From: an uncultured Lachnospiraceae bacterium
GTDB taxonomy: Bacteria; Bacillota; Clostridia; Lachnospirales; Lachnospiraceae
Assembly (NCBI GenBank): GCA_910579735.1
Contig: CAJTUZ010000028.1
Location: 1 to 31,347, forward strand
Length of the DNA stretch: 31,347 nucleotides
Direction of reading: 5' to 3'
Part shown: piece by piece, positions 1 to 8,505 of the stretch
Position numbering within the stretch: the first letter of the stretch is position 1
Layout of the letters: every line of letters starts with the position of its first letter
Translations under genes and position numbers: made by a program
Notes under the pieces: generated by a model
Told to the model about the DNA's origin: nothing
The model's database searches: none
The model's input: only the letters and a program-made list of their open reading frames with translations

Positions 1-55
1 TTCTTACCAAAAAAGAGGTATTTTTTTCCAAAGACACAAACTATTTTACACTACC
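1..55 (-). mobile_element. Probable terminal inverted repeat of an IS256-like insertion sequence (element extends left of window)
   Basis: Read on the minus strand, the sequence ending near position 55 starts GGTAGTGTAAAATAG and continues with GTTTGTG. This resembles the terminal repeats of IS256-family (MULE-type transposase) elements. No transposase is visible because the rest would lie left of position 1. The recombinase fragment at 46-228 loses its family-like sequence just before this boundary, which fits an insertion or a deletion next to an IS. The family call rests on the look of the terminus only. Confidence 0.4.
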
Positions 56-228
56 GAGAATCGAGAACCGGCTTCTTTTTCCTGTATCGTGGCATACTGC
101 CGGATTTCCCGGATAAAGGTACGGACATCACTTTCCTGCTCATTGGAACGGCGCAAGGAGAGGGTCAATTCTTTTAGCTGCTTCTGGTTTTCCTCCTGTT
201 CCCGCTCCATCGCCGCCGTCAGCTTCAC
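46..228 (-). pseudogene. C-terminal fragment of a large serine recombinase (DUF4368 region)
   Basis: The 60-codon frame reads as a charged coiled-coil followed by ESDVRTFIREIRQYATIQE, which I recognise as the DUF4368-type C-terminal region of large serine recombinases (TndX/TnpX-like) of clostridial mobile elements. The resolvase catalytic domain and zinc ribbon are missing. Upstream the frame opens only after a TGA near 250, so the GTG at 228 is not a real start. After YATIQE the family-like sequence ends and ten unrelated residues lead to a stop inside the putative IS end. It is therefore truncated on both sides and is a relic. Its 5' break lies directly behind the stop codon of the ABC exporter gene, suggesting that the exporter arrived with, or next to, a conjugative or mobilisable element. 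Confidence 0.6.
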
Positions 229-261
229 AAACCGCTGTTTTCTTCATATTATACGTTCCTA

Positions 262-2049
262 TTAAGCATTCTGATTTTTATACCACTGTGCCTGTGACAT
301 GAACAAAACATAATATGTGCCTTTTTTATTAATCAGCTCATCATGGGTTCCGATTTCTGCAACACGGCCATTTTCCATAACAACGATTCTGTCTGCAATT
401 CGGGCACTTCCGAGTCTGTGAGTTACAAGCACCGTTGTTCTTTCATCGGATATCTCTTTGAACTTCTTATATATCTTTGTCTCCTCAATGGGATCGATTG
501 CTGCAGTAGGCTCGTCCAACACGATTACCTTACTGTCTCTGTTGATACCTCTTGCAATAGATACCCTCTGCCACTGTCCGCCTGAAAGGTCGACGCCGTC
601 AAACTCACGGGAAAGCATTGTTTCCAAACCGTCGGGATAAGACTGTGATTCAATATCCACATCTGCTTTCTTTAAGGTTTCCAGCAGAGTTCCGTCTTCC
701 CTTTCCGTATCAAGATTGCTAATCATAACATTTTCACGAAGAGTCATCTGATATTTCTGGAATTTCTGGAATACACCGGACATAAGTCCGTAAAGGCTCG
801 ATGACTTAATATCCTTTGTGGGTATACCGTCTATTGTTACACTGCCACCGATGGGCTGATATATACCTGTAATCAGTCTCACGAGCGTTGATTTTCCGGC
901 TCCGTTATGTCCCACAATTGCAACGGTTTCACCCTTGTTAATTGTCAGATTAACATCTGTCAGAGATTCCTCTTTTGCTCCCGGATATGTAAAGGAAACA
1001 CTCTTAAGTTCAATCTTTTCACAGAAATCATTTATCTTTGTTTCACCGTCTGTTTCGGGCATATCTATGAAATCAAGAAGGTTGTTGATTGAACCGCTGT
1101 TTTTACCTATATCGCCCACAAGATTAATCATTTCTCCGACCATTTCCTGCATCTTTACGATTGCCGTGAATATTGCGGCAAATGTACCCGCCGTAATATC
1201 ACCTGTAAGCAATGCTTTAACAAAAAGCAGAAGGACAACCAGATAACCCGCAAGGCCTATTCCTTTTCCCGCAAGATCAAACAGACAGGCTCTCTTTGCC
1301 ACCTTAAGGCTTTTCTTATTCAGAACAACCATTGTGTCATAATAAAGCTTCTTAAAATAGTTCGTTACGCCCAGGATTCTCGTTTCCTTGAAATATTCCT
1401 TGGAGCAGATGGTGCTCTCATAATAATCATAGGATCTTCTCAGCGGAGCAATCTCATCCTCAAGATTAGCGTACATACTTACCTGCACAAGCTTTGTCAG
1501 AAGACAGGGCATCATGGAAATAACAATTACTATTGCCAGAATCGGCTTAATAGTAAAAATCCATATTCCCATAAACAGCACATAGGGCAGGAAAAATGCC
1601 ATCATCATGATAAATGAAAATACCATGTTGAAGATATTATTGATTCCCATCTCGGCCTTGTTGATGCTGTCCAGAGTTGACGCATTTTCATATTCAATGG
1701 CTCCAATTTTAGATATCTTAAGATGAACCTTCTGCATCAATTTTCCGATAACCTTCTGGTTAAATGGCAGATACAGGAAATTGTTAAGTGCGTTAACAAG
1801 CTCTGCCAGAATAATAACCACGCCGTACACAATAAGAGAAATGTATATGGTCTTTATGCTTCCGCCTGTATTTATTACTTCACTGGTGGTATCATAAAAC
1901 TTCTGCAGAAACAAAATCTTTACTGCCCATGACAAGCCATGGAGTATTGTAATTACAATGAACAATCCAAAAAAGAAGGGTGTTGCCTTAAATACAAGAG
2001 GCGTTATTCTCTTAAGTATCTTAATGGGACTTATTTTCTTTTCACTCAT
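262..2049 (-). CDS. ABC exporter half-transporter, second subunit (TMD-NBD)
   Basis: A fused permease-ATPase of about 595 residues, the usual size for MsbA/LmrA-type exporter halves. The N-terminal half has about six hydrophobic segments. The C-terminal half has a complete nucleotide-binding domain: Walker A GHNGAGKST, Q-loop VFQKFQ, signature LSGGQWQR, Walker B VIVLDEPTA with the catalytic Glu, and H-loop VTHR. I prefer the ATG at 2049 because it overlaps the TGA of the preceding gene (ATGA) and has AGGAG nine bases upstream; the in-frame ATG at 2058 would abut that site. With the preceding gene it should form a heterodimeric exporter in the membrane. The substrate cannot be told from sequence; there is no peptidase C39 domain and no adjacent peptide gene. 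Both gene ends lie beside mobile-element debris. Confidence 0.9.
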   Translation of the reverse strand: MSEKKISPIKILKRITPLVFKATPFFFGLFIVITILHGLSWAVKILFLQKFYDTTSEVINTGGSIKTIYISLIVYGVVIILAELVNALNNFLYLPFNQKVIGKLMQKVHLKISKIGAIEYENASTLDSINKAEMGINNIFNMVFSFIMMMAFFLPYVLFMGIWIFTIKPILAIVIVISMMPCLLTKLVQVSMYANLEDEIAPLRRSYDYYESTICSKEYFKETRILGVTNYFKKLYYDTMVVLNKKSLKVAKRACLFDLAGKGIGLAGYLVVLLLFVKALLTGDITAGTFAAIFTAIVKMQEMVGEMINLVGDIGKNSGSINNLLDFIDMPETDGETKINDFCEKIELKSVSFTYPGAKEESLTDVNLTINKGETVAIVGHNGAGKSTLVRLITGIYQPIGGSVTIDGIPTKDIKSSSLYGLMSGVFQKFQKYQMTLRENVMISNLDTEREDGTLLETLKKADVDIESQSYPDGLETMLSREFDGVDLSGGQWQRVSIARGINRDSKVIVLDEPTAAIDPIEETKIYKKFKEISDERTTVLVTHRLGSARIADRIVVMENGRVAEIGTHDELINKKGTYYVLFMSQAQWYKNQNA

Positions 2050-3836
2050 TGATACCATCTCCTCTGACTGTCATACATCGTATAGTAAAGCTGCTTTGCA
2101 GCCATTAGCTCATTATGCGTTCCCTGTTCCTCTACATGTCCGTTATCAATTACGTAAATGTAGTCTGCCAGCTTAACCGAGCCCAGTCTATGACTGAAGA
2201 ACAATGTGGTTCTTCCTTCACAAAGCTTTGCAAATTCACTATAAAGGTTACTTTCCGCAATGGGATCCAAAGCGGCTGTGGGTTCATCCAGTACACGAAT
2301 CGGTGCTTCACTTACAAAGCATCTTGCAAGGGCGATTCTCTGCCATTCACCGCCGGAAAGATCTTTGCCTTCTTGTGCCAGCTTACCCAGCAATGTATCC
2401 TTACCATTCTCAAGGCCTTCAATAACCGAGTCCAGTTTAAGGGCAGTTATGGCATTGTTGATTGCTTCATCATCCGATCCGCCAACGCATCCTATGGCGA
2501 TATTATCCCAGATTGAAATTGAATACCTTGCAAAGTCCTGATAAACAACTGAATAAAAGGCTTTAAGCTGAGCTGCCGTATATTCTCTAAGGTCTCTTCC
2601 GTTAATAAGTATCCTGCCCTCATAATCCTGATAAAGACCTGTCAGAAGTTTGGCAATGGTACTCTTTCCCGCTCCGTTTGCTCCAACGAAGGCATAATGC
2701 CTGCCGGCTTCTATCTTCATGTTCATACATTTAAGAATATAGGTTTCCGTACCGGGATATTTGAAGGTTACATTCCTGAATTCCAAAGACTTAAATTCTA
2801 TACCGCCTTCAGGCACGGCATCCGCATTATCATACTGTTCAAATGCTGCAAACTTTGTAATCTCCTTAAGGTATTCGATATGTGTGGATACAGCCTCGAT
2901 TAATCTTGTAAGTGACCATGACATGGTGTGTACAAGATCAAAGGTTGCATTTATCAGTGAAAAGAACATACCGATTGTAATAATTCCCGTTGCAACAGGG
3001 TTGATAAGCATTGCTGCAATAAAGGTACACAGAAATGCTGTTATCATACTTCCGGATTTAAGCTTTACAAACCATTTGGCACGTGTTCTTGTTTCCATTT
3101 TTCTGGAAATCTCATACTGCTCAAACCACTTGTCATTAAGCTTTTCGTTATATCCGAATACCGTTCTCTCATCAACATTTTCTCTTCCCGTCATTACGGT
3201 AGTGAGATATTTGTATTTTCTCTGATATTTGGTAATCTCTTTATTGGCCTCATAGGTTGCCTTTCCGCTTATGAACGAAAGATAGAGAAGCGGTATGGCA
3301 ACAGCTATAATAATCAGTGCAACCCAGGCAATCTGTGTAATAAGGACAATAAGAAGTCCCGCAATTGTCATAAACAGCGATATCAGATTGACTACATTTG
3401 TAAAGCCGTCGATAAACTTATGCTCCATTGTGTCGGCAACACGGTTCATTAAATCCATACTGTCCGTATTTTCAACATACTTAAACTCAATCTTTGAACA
3501 TTTTTCAACATATGCGCCCTTAAGACTTCTCCTCATATCCATCTCGATTTTGTTGGCAAGATATGCCTTTATGGGTTCAACAAGCCATTGATATGCTATA
3601 ATCCCGATAACAATCGCCAGTGAAATATATACCGCTCTTTTTGTTGCGGAGCCGTCTATAAGTCCCAGCGCATTATCAATAAATCTTGCATTAATAATAA
3701 CCTGGTAGGTTGGCAGAATTGCAACAGCAAGAGACAGAATCAAATACAATATCGTACACACAGGTGAACTGATTATAGAAAATCTCAGGGAATCCAAATA
3801 TGTATACTTTTTCTTCTCAAAACGTACTTTCTTCAT
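2046..3836 (-). CDS. ABC exporter half-transporter, first subunit (TMD-NBD)
   Basis: A 596-residue fused permease-ATPase with an N-terminal membrane domain of about six helices and a canonical ATPase domain: Walker A GANGAGKST, Q-loop VYQDFAR, signature LSGGEWQR, Walker B IRVLDEPTA with Glu, and H-loop FFSHR. It is translationally coupled to the next gene by a 4-base ATGA overlap, and the pair most likely forms a heterodimer. Both ATPase sites keep their catalytic Glu and His, so neither half looks degenerate, unlike many heterodimeric exporters. The start ATG has AGGAGAGG just upstream and lies inside the end of a truncated upstream frame (3817-3963), which may be the remains of a co-transcribed gene. 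The transported compound is unknown. Confidence 0.9.
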   Translation of the reverse strand: MKKVRFEKKKYTYLDSLRFSIISSPVCTILYLILSLAVAILPTYQVIINARFIDNALGLIDGSATKRAVYISLAIVIGIIAYQWLVEPIKAYLANKIEMDMRRSLKGAYVEKCSKIEFKYVENTDSMDLMNRVADTMEHKFIDGFTNVVNLISLFMTIAGLLIVLITQIAWVALIIIAVAIPLLYLSFISGKATYEANKEITKYQRKYKYLTTVMTGRENVDERTVFGYNEKLNDKWFEQYEISRKMETRTRAKWFVKLKSGSMITAFLCTFIAAMLINPVATGIITIGMFFSLINATFDLVHTMSWSLTRLIEAVSTHIEYLKEITKFAAFEQYDNADAVPEGGIEFKSLEFRNVTFKYPGTETYILKCMNMKIEAGRHYAFVGANGAGKSTIAKLLTGLYQDYEGRILINGRDLREYTAAQLKAFYSVVYQDFARYSISIWDNIAIGCVGGSDDEAINNAITALKLDSVIEGLENGKDTLLGKLAQEGKDLSGGEWQRIALARCFVSEAPIRVLDEPTAALDPIAESNLYSEFAKLCEGRTTLFFSHRLGSVKLADYIYVIDNGHVEEQGTHNELMAAKQLYYTMYDSQRRWYQ

Positions 3837-3963
3837 TTTCCTCTCCTAAAGTTTGAGATAGAATTTCTTCTACAAATTTTTGGTCTAACTCTTTTAAATT
3901 TTTTATCTTATTTTCTACTCTGCTATATGACTTAGCACTATGACCTAATAATCTGTAAAAGTT
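3817..3963 (-). pseudogene. C-terminal remnant of an unrecognised gene upstream of the ABC exporter
   Basis: A 48-codon open stretch, rich in Lys/Glu/Asn and reading RLLGHSAKSYSRVENKIKN and onward, begins directly after an in-frame TGA with no usable start. It runs 20 bases into the first ABC gene in another frame, the kind of overlap seen in operons. The composition looks like a real helical protein end. I do not recognise the family; a truncated transcriptional regulator would fit the location but this is a guess. A 7-base inverted repeat (AGCACAA at 3972-3978, TTGTGCT at 3992-3998) sits at its broken end. Confidence 0.35.
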
Positions 3964-4046
3964 TCAAAACGAGCACAACTCCCATTTTAATTTGTGCTAA
4001 ATCTTGACAGAGGACCAAATCAGTAAGATAAGCAATCCTTTTTCTA

Positions 4047-5705
4047 TCACTTCCTCGCTACAATATTAAAAGAATACAAAACATCCCACTTATTTCCTGT
4101 AAATTGATAATTTTCTTCCTTTCTGGCGTCTCCTTTTATTTGATACTCCCGCAGTTCCACTTCTCCCTCTTCATCCGTATACAATGCGGTATAATAATAA
4201 AACCGCTCCCTGTCTTCGCCCTCCTGTATTTCATAGGCAGTTCTGCCATATCCCGTATAGTCCAGCGAGAATCCATCGAGTATGGTCGGAATGAAATCGG
4301 TCTGGGATACAGGCGCCTCGGAAATCTGCATATCGGCGCCGGATGCACCGGCCGGTTTTACGAAAAAGATCGGCACGGCGGTCTTATGAGGCATATCCAG
4401 TGTCTCTCCGCCCCCCGACGAACCATGATCGGTCGTGATGATGACCATGGAGTCCTCGTAAACGCCCTTTTCACGCATCATATCCAAATATTCATAAACA
4501 ATCTCAAAACTCCTCACTGCATAAGGGTACGGATTGCTCAGGTTTGCATGGGCGGAAGCCAGATGATAAAAGCGGAAGCATCCTTCCTGTTCACTGATCT
4601 CGATGCCGTTGTCAGTCAGCATTCCTGCAAACCATTCATCATTGAAATTCTGGTATATAGCCGCCTCATCCTCCAGATCACTGTCTTTTACGACCTTATT
4701 ATTGATATCTGAAACATCATATTCAAAATAGTTTTTTAACAAATACGGCATATCCCTGTAAAGCGCCATCTTGCCGCAGGCGCTGATCACCTGTCCAAAA
4801 TCCAGTTTCAGTTTTTTAAAAACATAATTACAGATCTTTGTTTTGGCGCTGTCTCCGATGTAGGTCGGGAACGTATATAAACCGACTTCGATTCCGTTAT
4901 CGCACAGAGCCGGAATAAAACCGCTGCCTTCATATGCTTCATTTACATAGTCCTGCGGTTTTTTATCAAAATGACATACTTCACCGGTTAACAGATAGGC
5001 AATCGATGGATAGGTTCTGCTATGTACGCCGGTTGCATTCGGATAATAAGTAAATCCGTCCAAAGGCGACAGAAAATTTTCGTCTTCCGCCAAAATAGAA
5101 TCCATTGTTCTCCCATCAAAGAAATCCAGAATGAAAACCACCACATTTTTCTCCTGTGACAAGGTGAGCATATTTTCATTGGATACATAGCTGTTTTTTT
5201 CTTCCGTTAAAACATCTGTCGTAAACAGCAGGGAAACCAACGCCACAAGCTGCACGGCCACAAGCGCCAGCGATAAGAAGCGAACCGCCTTAGTGACTTT
5301 CTCCTTTAAATAATGTTTAGCAAGAAATACAAGTGCAAATACGGCAATCCATACCAAAAGATTCGGCAGTATGGTCCGCTTTCCCCATGCGATCTCCTGT
5401 CCGACCAGAACCTGCATTTTGCCGTTCAAAAACATTGTCTGCACATAACAGCATAAAGTAAAGGCAAAAATAATCAGAACAGCCGCTTCACGCAGTTTAT
5501 CCGGCAGCAGGGCCGCAACAAATGTTGAAACTGCCAGATATCCCAGGGCAAAAACGCATATCATCCAGCCAAAATCAGCTAAGGTAAACTGAAAATCCAT
5601 AGAATTGGAAATAAAAATTTCCATTGGACCGAATACCAATATCGTAAATGCCAGAAACAGATTTACACAAAACGTATCAAAAAGTTTTTTCTTAAATGTA
5701 CCCAC
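4047..5705 (-). CDS. Five-TM membrane protein with LtaS-like sulfatase/phosphatase-fold extracellular domain
   Basis: The 552-residue protein has five hydrophobic segments (about residues 11-33, 44-67, 73-93, 111-132 and 142-165) followed by an extracellular sulfatase-fold domain. This is the architecture of lipoteichoic acid synthase and related phosphoglycerol transferases. Visible catalytic features are a first metal site FILDFFDGR (191-199), a likely nucleophile Thr231 in HSRTYPS, and a late metal motif TTDHGSSGG. LtaS itself is about 650 residues and the central region differs, so transfer of glycerol phosphate or another phospho-alcohol is possible but the substrate is unknown. The start is GTG at 5705 with GGAGG 13 bases upstream, which is long spacing. 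It closes a minus-strand surface-polymer cluster but has its own good promoter upstream, so it can be expressed alone. Confidence 0.75.
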   Translation of the reverse strand: MGTFKKKLFDTFCVNLFLAFTILVFGPMEIFISNSMDFQFTLADFGWMICVFALGYLAVSTFVAALLPDKLREAAVLIIFAFTLCCYVQTMFLNGKMQVLVGQEIAWGKRTILPNLLVWIAVFALVFLAKHYLKEKVTKAVRFLSLALVAVQLVALVSLLFTTDVLTEEKNSYVSNENMLTLSQEKNVVVFILDFFDGRTMDSILAEDENFLSPLDGFTYYPNATGVHSRTYPSIAYLLTGEVCHFDKKPQDYVNEAYEGSGFIPALCDNGIEVGLYTFPTYIGDSAKTKICNYVFKKLKLDFGQVISACGKMALYRDMPYLLKNYFEYDVSDINNKVVKDSDLEDEAAIYQNFNDEWFAGMLTDNGIEISEQEGCFRFYHLASAHANLSNPYPYAVRSFEIVYEYLDMMREKGVYEDSMVIITTDHGSSGGGETLDMPHKTAVPIFFVKPAGASGADMQISEAPVSQTDFIPTILDGFSLDYTGYGRTAYEIQEGEDRERFYYYTALYTDEEGEVELREYQIKGDARKEENYQFTGNKWDVLYSFNIVARK

Positions 5706-5739
5706 TTTTACAACTTTGCCTCCATACCATTCGCTTCTT

Positions 5740-5767
5740 TGTATAACTTTCTATATATTCTTGTCAA
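5740..5767 (-). promoter_or_regulatory. Possible second promoter for the LtaS-like gene
   Basis: On the minus strand, a perfect TTGACA (5762-5767) lies 16 bases before TATACA (5740-5745), downstream of the stronger-looking pair at 5797-5825. Spacing is one base short of ideal. It could be an alternative start site. Confidence 0.4.
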
Positions 5768-5796
5768 AAGCCGCACTGCTTTACTAATCCTATCCA

Positions 5797-5825
5797 AATA
5801 TAGCACACGCATTCCGGCGCGTCAA
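5797..5825 (-). promoter_or_regulatory. Sigma-A-type promoter for the LtaS-like gene
   Basis: On the minus strand, TTGACG (5820-5825) and TATATT (5797-5802) are separated by exactly 17 bases. The start codon is about 90 bases downstream. Confidence 0.6.
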
Positions 5826-5848
5826 CATAAGCGGTCATTCGATCCATC

Positions 5849-6862
5849 CTACAACTCCAATGCTCCGAACGCATCACTCTCATCCGCCCATTTATCTCTG
5901 CAGTTCATCAGAAACGCTTTCATTTCCGTGTGCCGGTCTCCCATATCGGAAAGTACCGCATCAAAATTATCTCTATCGATGCAGTCATAATCGAGCAAAA
6001 ACTGATAATATGTTCTTTCGTCCCCATGTTCTTCCAGAACAACCTTCCATGTTTCCTCCGAGTCCGCGCCTTTCTTATGTGCCTGCAGATAGCAGAGCAG
6101 TTCTTTTTTTATTTCCGCAGGCAGCGCCGCATCATACATAAGCCTGAGCATGGCAAGCCTTACTTTAAACCGCCTGCGTTGTTCCACATAATAATCCAGA
6201 TTGTTTTCCCTGCTGCCATAGTCTTCCTCGCCGCATAAAAGCATTTTAGAAAAACCTTCCTCATCTGCCTGCCCCATAAGCGTCAACATACGTGCATCCC
6301 ATTGTTTGAACCACTCTGAGCTTCCCGCTGCGGCAGGATCAAACAAATAAAAGGCATCCAGTTTGTTTACCGCCGCCGCAAGCAAATAAGAAACCGTCCC
6401 GTCGGGATCCTGCTTTCCCATAACCGTCGGTTCAAACGCCTTTTCTGCATTCAGGGAGGTATCTGCCGCCGTCGGAACAACTCTTTGCAGGCCCATACAG
6501 TCTTTAAAAATCCCCTGCCCGGCGTCTATCTTCCTGCCCGGCAAAAACACGGTTTCCAGGTTCGTGCAGGATGCAAATGCCCACTCCTGTATCCGCACAA
6601 GATGCACCGGAAGAGAAATGCTTCGCAGGTTTTTGGCGCCCAGAAAGGTCTTTTTGCCAACTGTCGTTACCGGCAGACCCGACAGTTCATCCGGTATCGT
6701 CAGGTCAATATCTTTCCCTTTATAACCGGTTAACATAACTTCTTTTCCGGAAATTCCGCGATACGCTGTATCGACATCCGTATTTTCATCATTCATAATT
6801 GCATATTGCAAAATACCGTATTTTGTTTCCCACTCATACGTTTTCATATCAGCAGCGACCAT
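5849..6862 (-). CDS. Leucine-rich-repeat (BspA-like) protein, cytoplasmic
   Basis: The 337-residue protein has no signal peptide or membrane segment. Residues about 45-135 contain three to four BspA-type leucine-rich repeats, with the phrases DLTIPDELSGLPVTTVG, LRSISLPVHLVRIQEWAFASC and LETVFLPG. The rest, about 140-337, is a helical region of no family I recognise, rich in acidic and aromatic residues. The ATG at 6862 is preceded by GAAAGG. It follows the MoxR-type ATPase gene by 42 bases on the same strand, so it probably belongs to the MoxR/DUF2201 unit and may supply a binding surface for that machine. BspA repeats are better known on secreted clostridial proteins, so a leaderless version is worth noting. 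Confidence 0.7.
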   Translation of the reverse strand: MVAADMKTYEWETKYGILQYAIMNDENTDVDTAYRGISGKEVMLTGYKGKDIDLTIPDELSGLPVTTVGKKTFLGAKNLRSISLPVHLVRIQEWAFASCTNLETVFLPGRKIDAGQGIFKDCMGLQRVVPTAADTSLNAEKAFEPTVMGKQDPDGTVSYLLAAAVNKLDAFYLFDPAAAGSSEWFKQWDARMLTLMGQADEEGFSKMLLCGEEDYGSRENNLDYYVEQRRRFKVRLAMLRLMYDAALPAEIKKELLCYLQAHKKGADSEETWKVVLEEHGDERTYYQFLLDYDCIDRDNFDAVLSDMGDRHTEMKAFLMNCRDKWADESDAFGALEL

Positions 6863-6904
6863 GCCTTTCTCTCAATCAAATTCTATTCTGCCTTCGCTCT
6901 CCGC

Positions 6905-8425
6905 TCACAGGTCCAATTCTTCTATCTGCTGCATCAGCACATCCTGTCTTTCGGATATCATCATCTCTTCGTTGTGACGTTTATAATCCTCGCTGCCGTA
7001 CAGCGCAATAAATCTGGCACTATCCCTGTTCACCGTACATTCCGTAAGCAGAATGAGCATCTCGTTGCCTTCTCCAAACGTATCCTCCACAAAAGCGAAC
7101 AGGTAATGCAGTTTATCCCCGGTTTCTTTCGTTTCCTGTTTATAGGAATGCATTTCTTTATCATAACGTTCCTTCAGGAACAGAAACGCGGCTTCTGCAT
7201 CCGCAGTGGTTTCAAGCCGCAGGCTTTTTACGCAGTCTTCCAGGAAACGAATAACGCTTCTTTGCCTGCGTTTCTCTCTCTCGGAAAGGGAACCTGCTTT
7301 TTGCAGCGCCTCCATGCCATTTTGTCTGCCTGCTATCTGTGTATTCAGCATGGACAGCACTTCGTCCGCACTTTTTTCTCCCTGTCCTGCAAAGTTTTTC
7401 ACTGCTTTTAAGTGGTTTAAAATATGATTGATATAATCGAGTTTTTCGATGTTTTCGCGTATTTCATGCTGCATACGGTCGATCAGCATGGAAAGAAGCG
7501 ACAATCTTTCGTCAAATCCGGCCTTTCTGGCCCTTTCACCTGCACTGGCGGGCGCATTTCCTGCCAGGATATCTTCGATACGGTAATCGTTTTTATATTT
7601 CTGATATAAGTCATAATACGCACAGAATTCCTTAACAACCCGGGGATTCCTAAGATACTGTTCTATCAGGGATTCTTCTACCTTCAGTCCCTCTTCTTCG
7701 TAAAGGAATATCATAACGGATAAGTCTTCCCAGCCTCTCGCCGTAATATAATTTTTCCCCTTTACAGTTGTTTCTACCTGATAGAAGTCTTCTTTATTCA
7801 GATCCAGATAATTGGTAATGGCCGTATGCAGATCCCTTTCCTTGGCATATTCTTTCCAGACCGCATAATCCGCTTCCACTTCCAGAATTTTCATTCTGTC
7901 GAGGGTCACGATGTCAAACTCCCGTACCGACTTATTGTACTCCGGCGGATTCCCTGCCGTAACGATAATCCATCCTTCCGGCACTTTATGGCGTCCGAAC
8001 ACTTTATACTGCAGAAACTGCAGCATGGAAGGCGCCAATGTCTCCGATACGCAGTTGATCTCATCCAGAAAAAGAATGCCTTCCCTGATACCGCTTTCCT
8101 TCATCACGTCATAGATCGAAGCGATGATCTCACTCATCGTATATTCCGATACATCATAAGAGTATCCTTCATATTCCCTGTGCGCGATAAAAGGCAGACC
8201 AAGCGCCGACTGTCTCGTGTGATGCGTCATGGAGTAAGAGACGATCGCAATGCCCAGTTCCTGAGCAATCTGCTCCATAACCGCAGTTTTGCCGATGCCG
8301 GGCGCTCCCAGCAGGAAAATGGGCCGCTGTCTGACGACCGGAATTCGGTACTCTCCTTCCTCATCTTTTTTCAGATACAACTTGACGGAATCTTTAATAT
8401 ATTCCTTCGCCTGCTTGATATTCAT
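6905..8425 (-). CDS. MoxR-type AAA+ ATPase
   Basis: This is an AAA+ ATPase with Walker A GAPGIGKT (about residues 40-47), Walker B ILFLDEIN, a sensor-1-like VTAGNPPEYN, and an arginine-rich region after it. This matches the MoxR/RavA-like group, which usually acts with VWA-domain partners as chaperone-like remodelling machines. At about 506 residues it is longer than a typical MoxR protein (about 320). The extra C-terminal part is mostly helical and charged, without a recognised domain. Two starts are possible: a GTG at 8437 sits one base after AAAGG, while the ATG at 8425 leaves better though long spacing, so I chose the ATG. It lies directly downstream of the DUF2201/VWA-like gene, the classic MoxR-VWA pairing. 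Confidence 0.8.
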   Translation of the reverse strand: MNIKQAKEYIKDSVKLYLKKDEEGEYRIPVVRQRPIFLLGAPGIGKTAVMEQIAQELGIAIVSYSMTHHTRQSALGLPFIAHREYEGYSYDVSEYTMSEIIASIYDVMKESGIREGILFLDEINCVSETLAPSMLQFLQYKVFGRHKVPEGWIIVTAGNPPEYNKSVREFDIVTLDRMKILEVEADYAVWKEYAKERDLHTAITNYLDLNKEDFYQVETTVKGKNYITARGWEDLSVMIFLYEEEGLKVEESLIEQYLRNPRVVKEFCAYYDLYQKYKNDYRIEDILAGNAPASAGERARKAGFDERLSLLSMLIDRMQHEIRENIEKLDYINHILNHLKAVKNFAGQGEKSADEVLSMLNTQIAGRQNGMEALQKAGSLSEREKRRQRSVIRFLEDCVKSLRLETTADAEAAFLFLKERYDKEMHSYKQETKETGDKLHYLFAFVEDTFGEGNEMLILLTECTVNRDSARFIALYGSEDYKRHNEEMMISERQDVLMQQIEELDL

Positions 8426-8505
8426 TTTCGTAACCACGCCTTTCCACAGTCTGTATATTTTAGCATTGTATTTTCACGGCATTCTTTCTGATTCCTCTCC
8501 GTTTG

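Noticed and set aside
262..3836. Bacteriocin or lantibiotic export function for the ABC pair
   Set aside because: There is no C39 peptidase domain, no modification enzyme and no candidate precursor peptide next to the genes.
4104..4712. 202-codon plus-strand frame
   Set aside because: It is antisense to the well-supported LtaS-like gene and has no recognisable domain or ribosome site.
6806..7411. 201-codon plus-strand frame
   Set aside because: It is antisense to the ATPase and the LRR gene, with no family features.
7826..8491. 221-codon plus-strand frame
   Set aside because: It lies antisense to the MoxR-type ATPase, whose Walker motifs are clear; the frame is rich in Arg, His and Phe as expected for a shadow.
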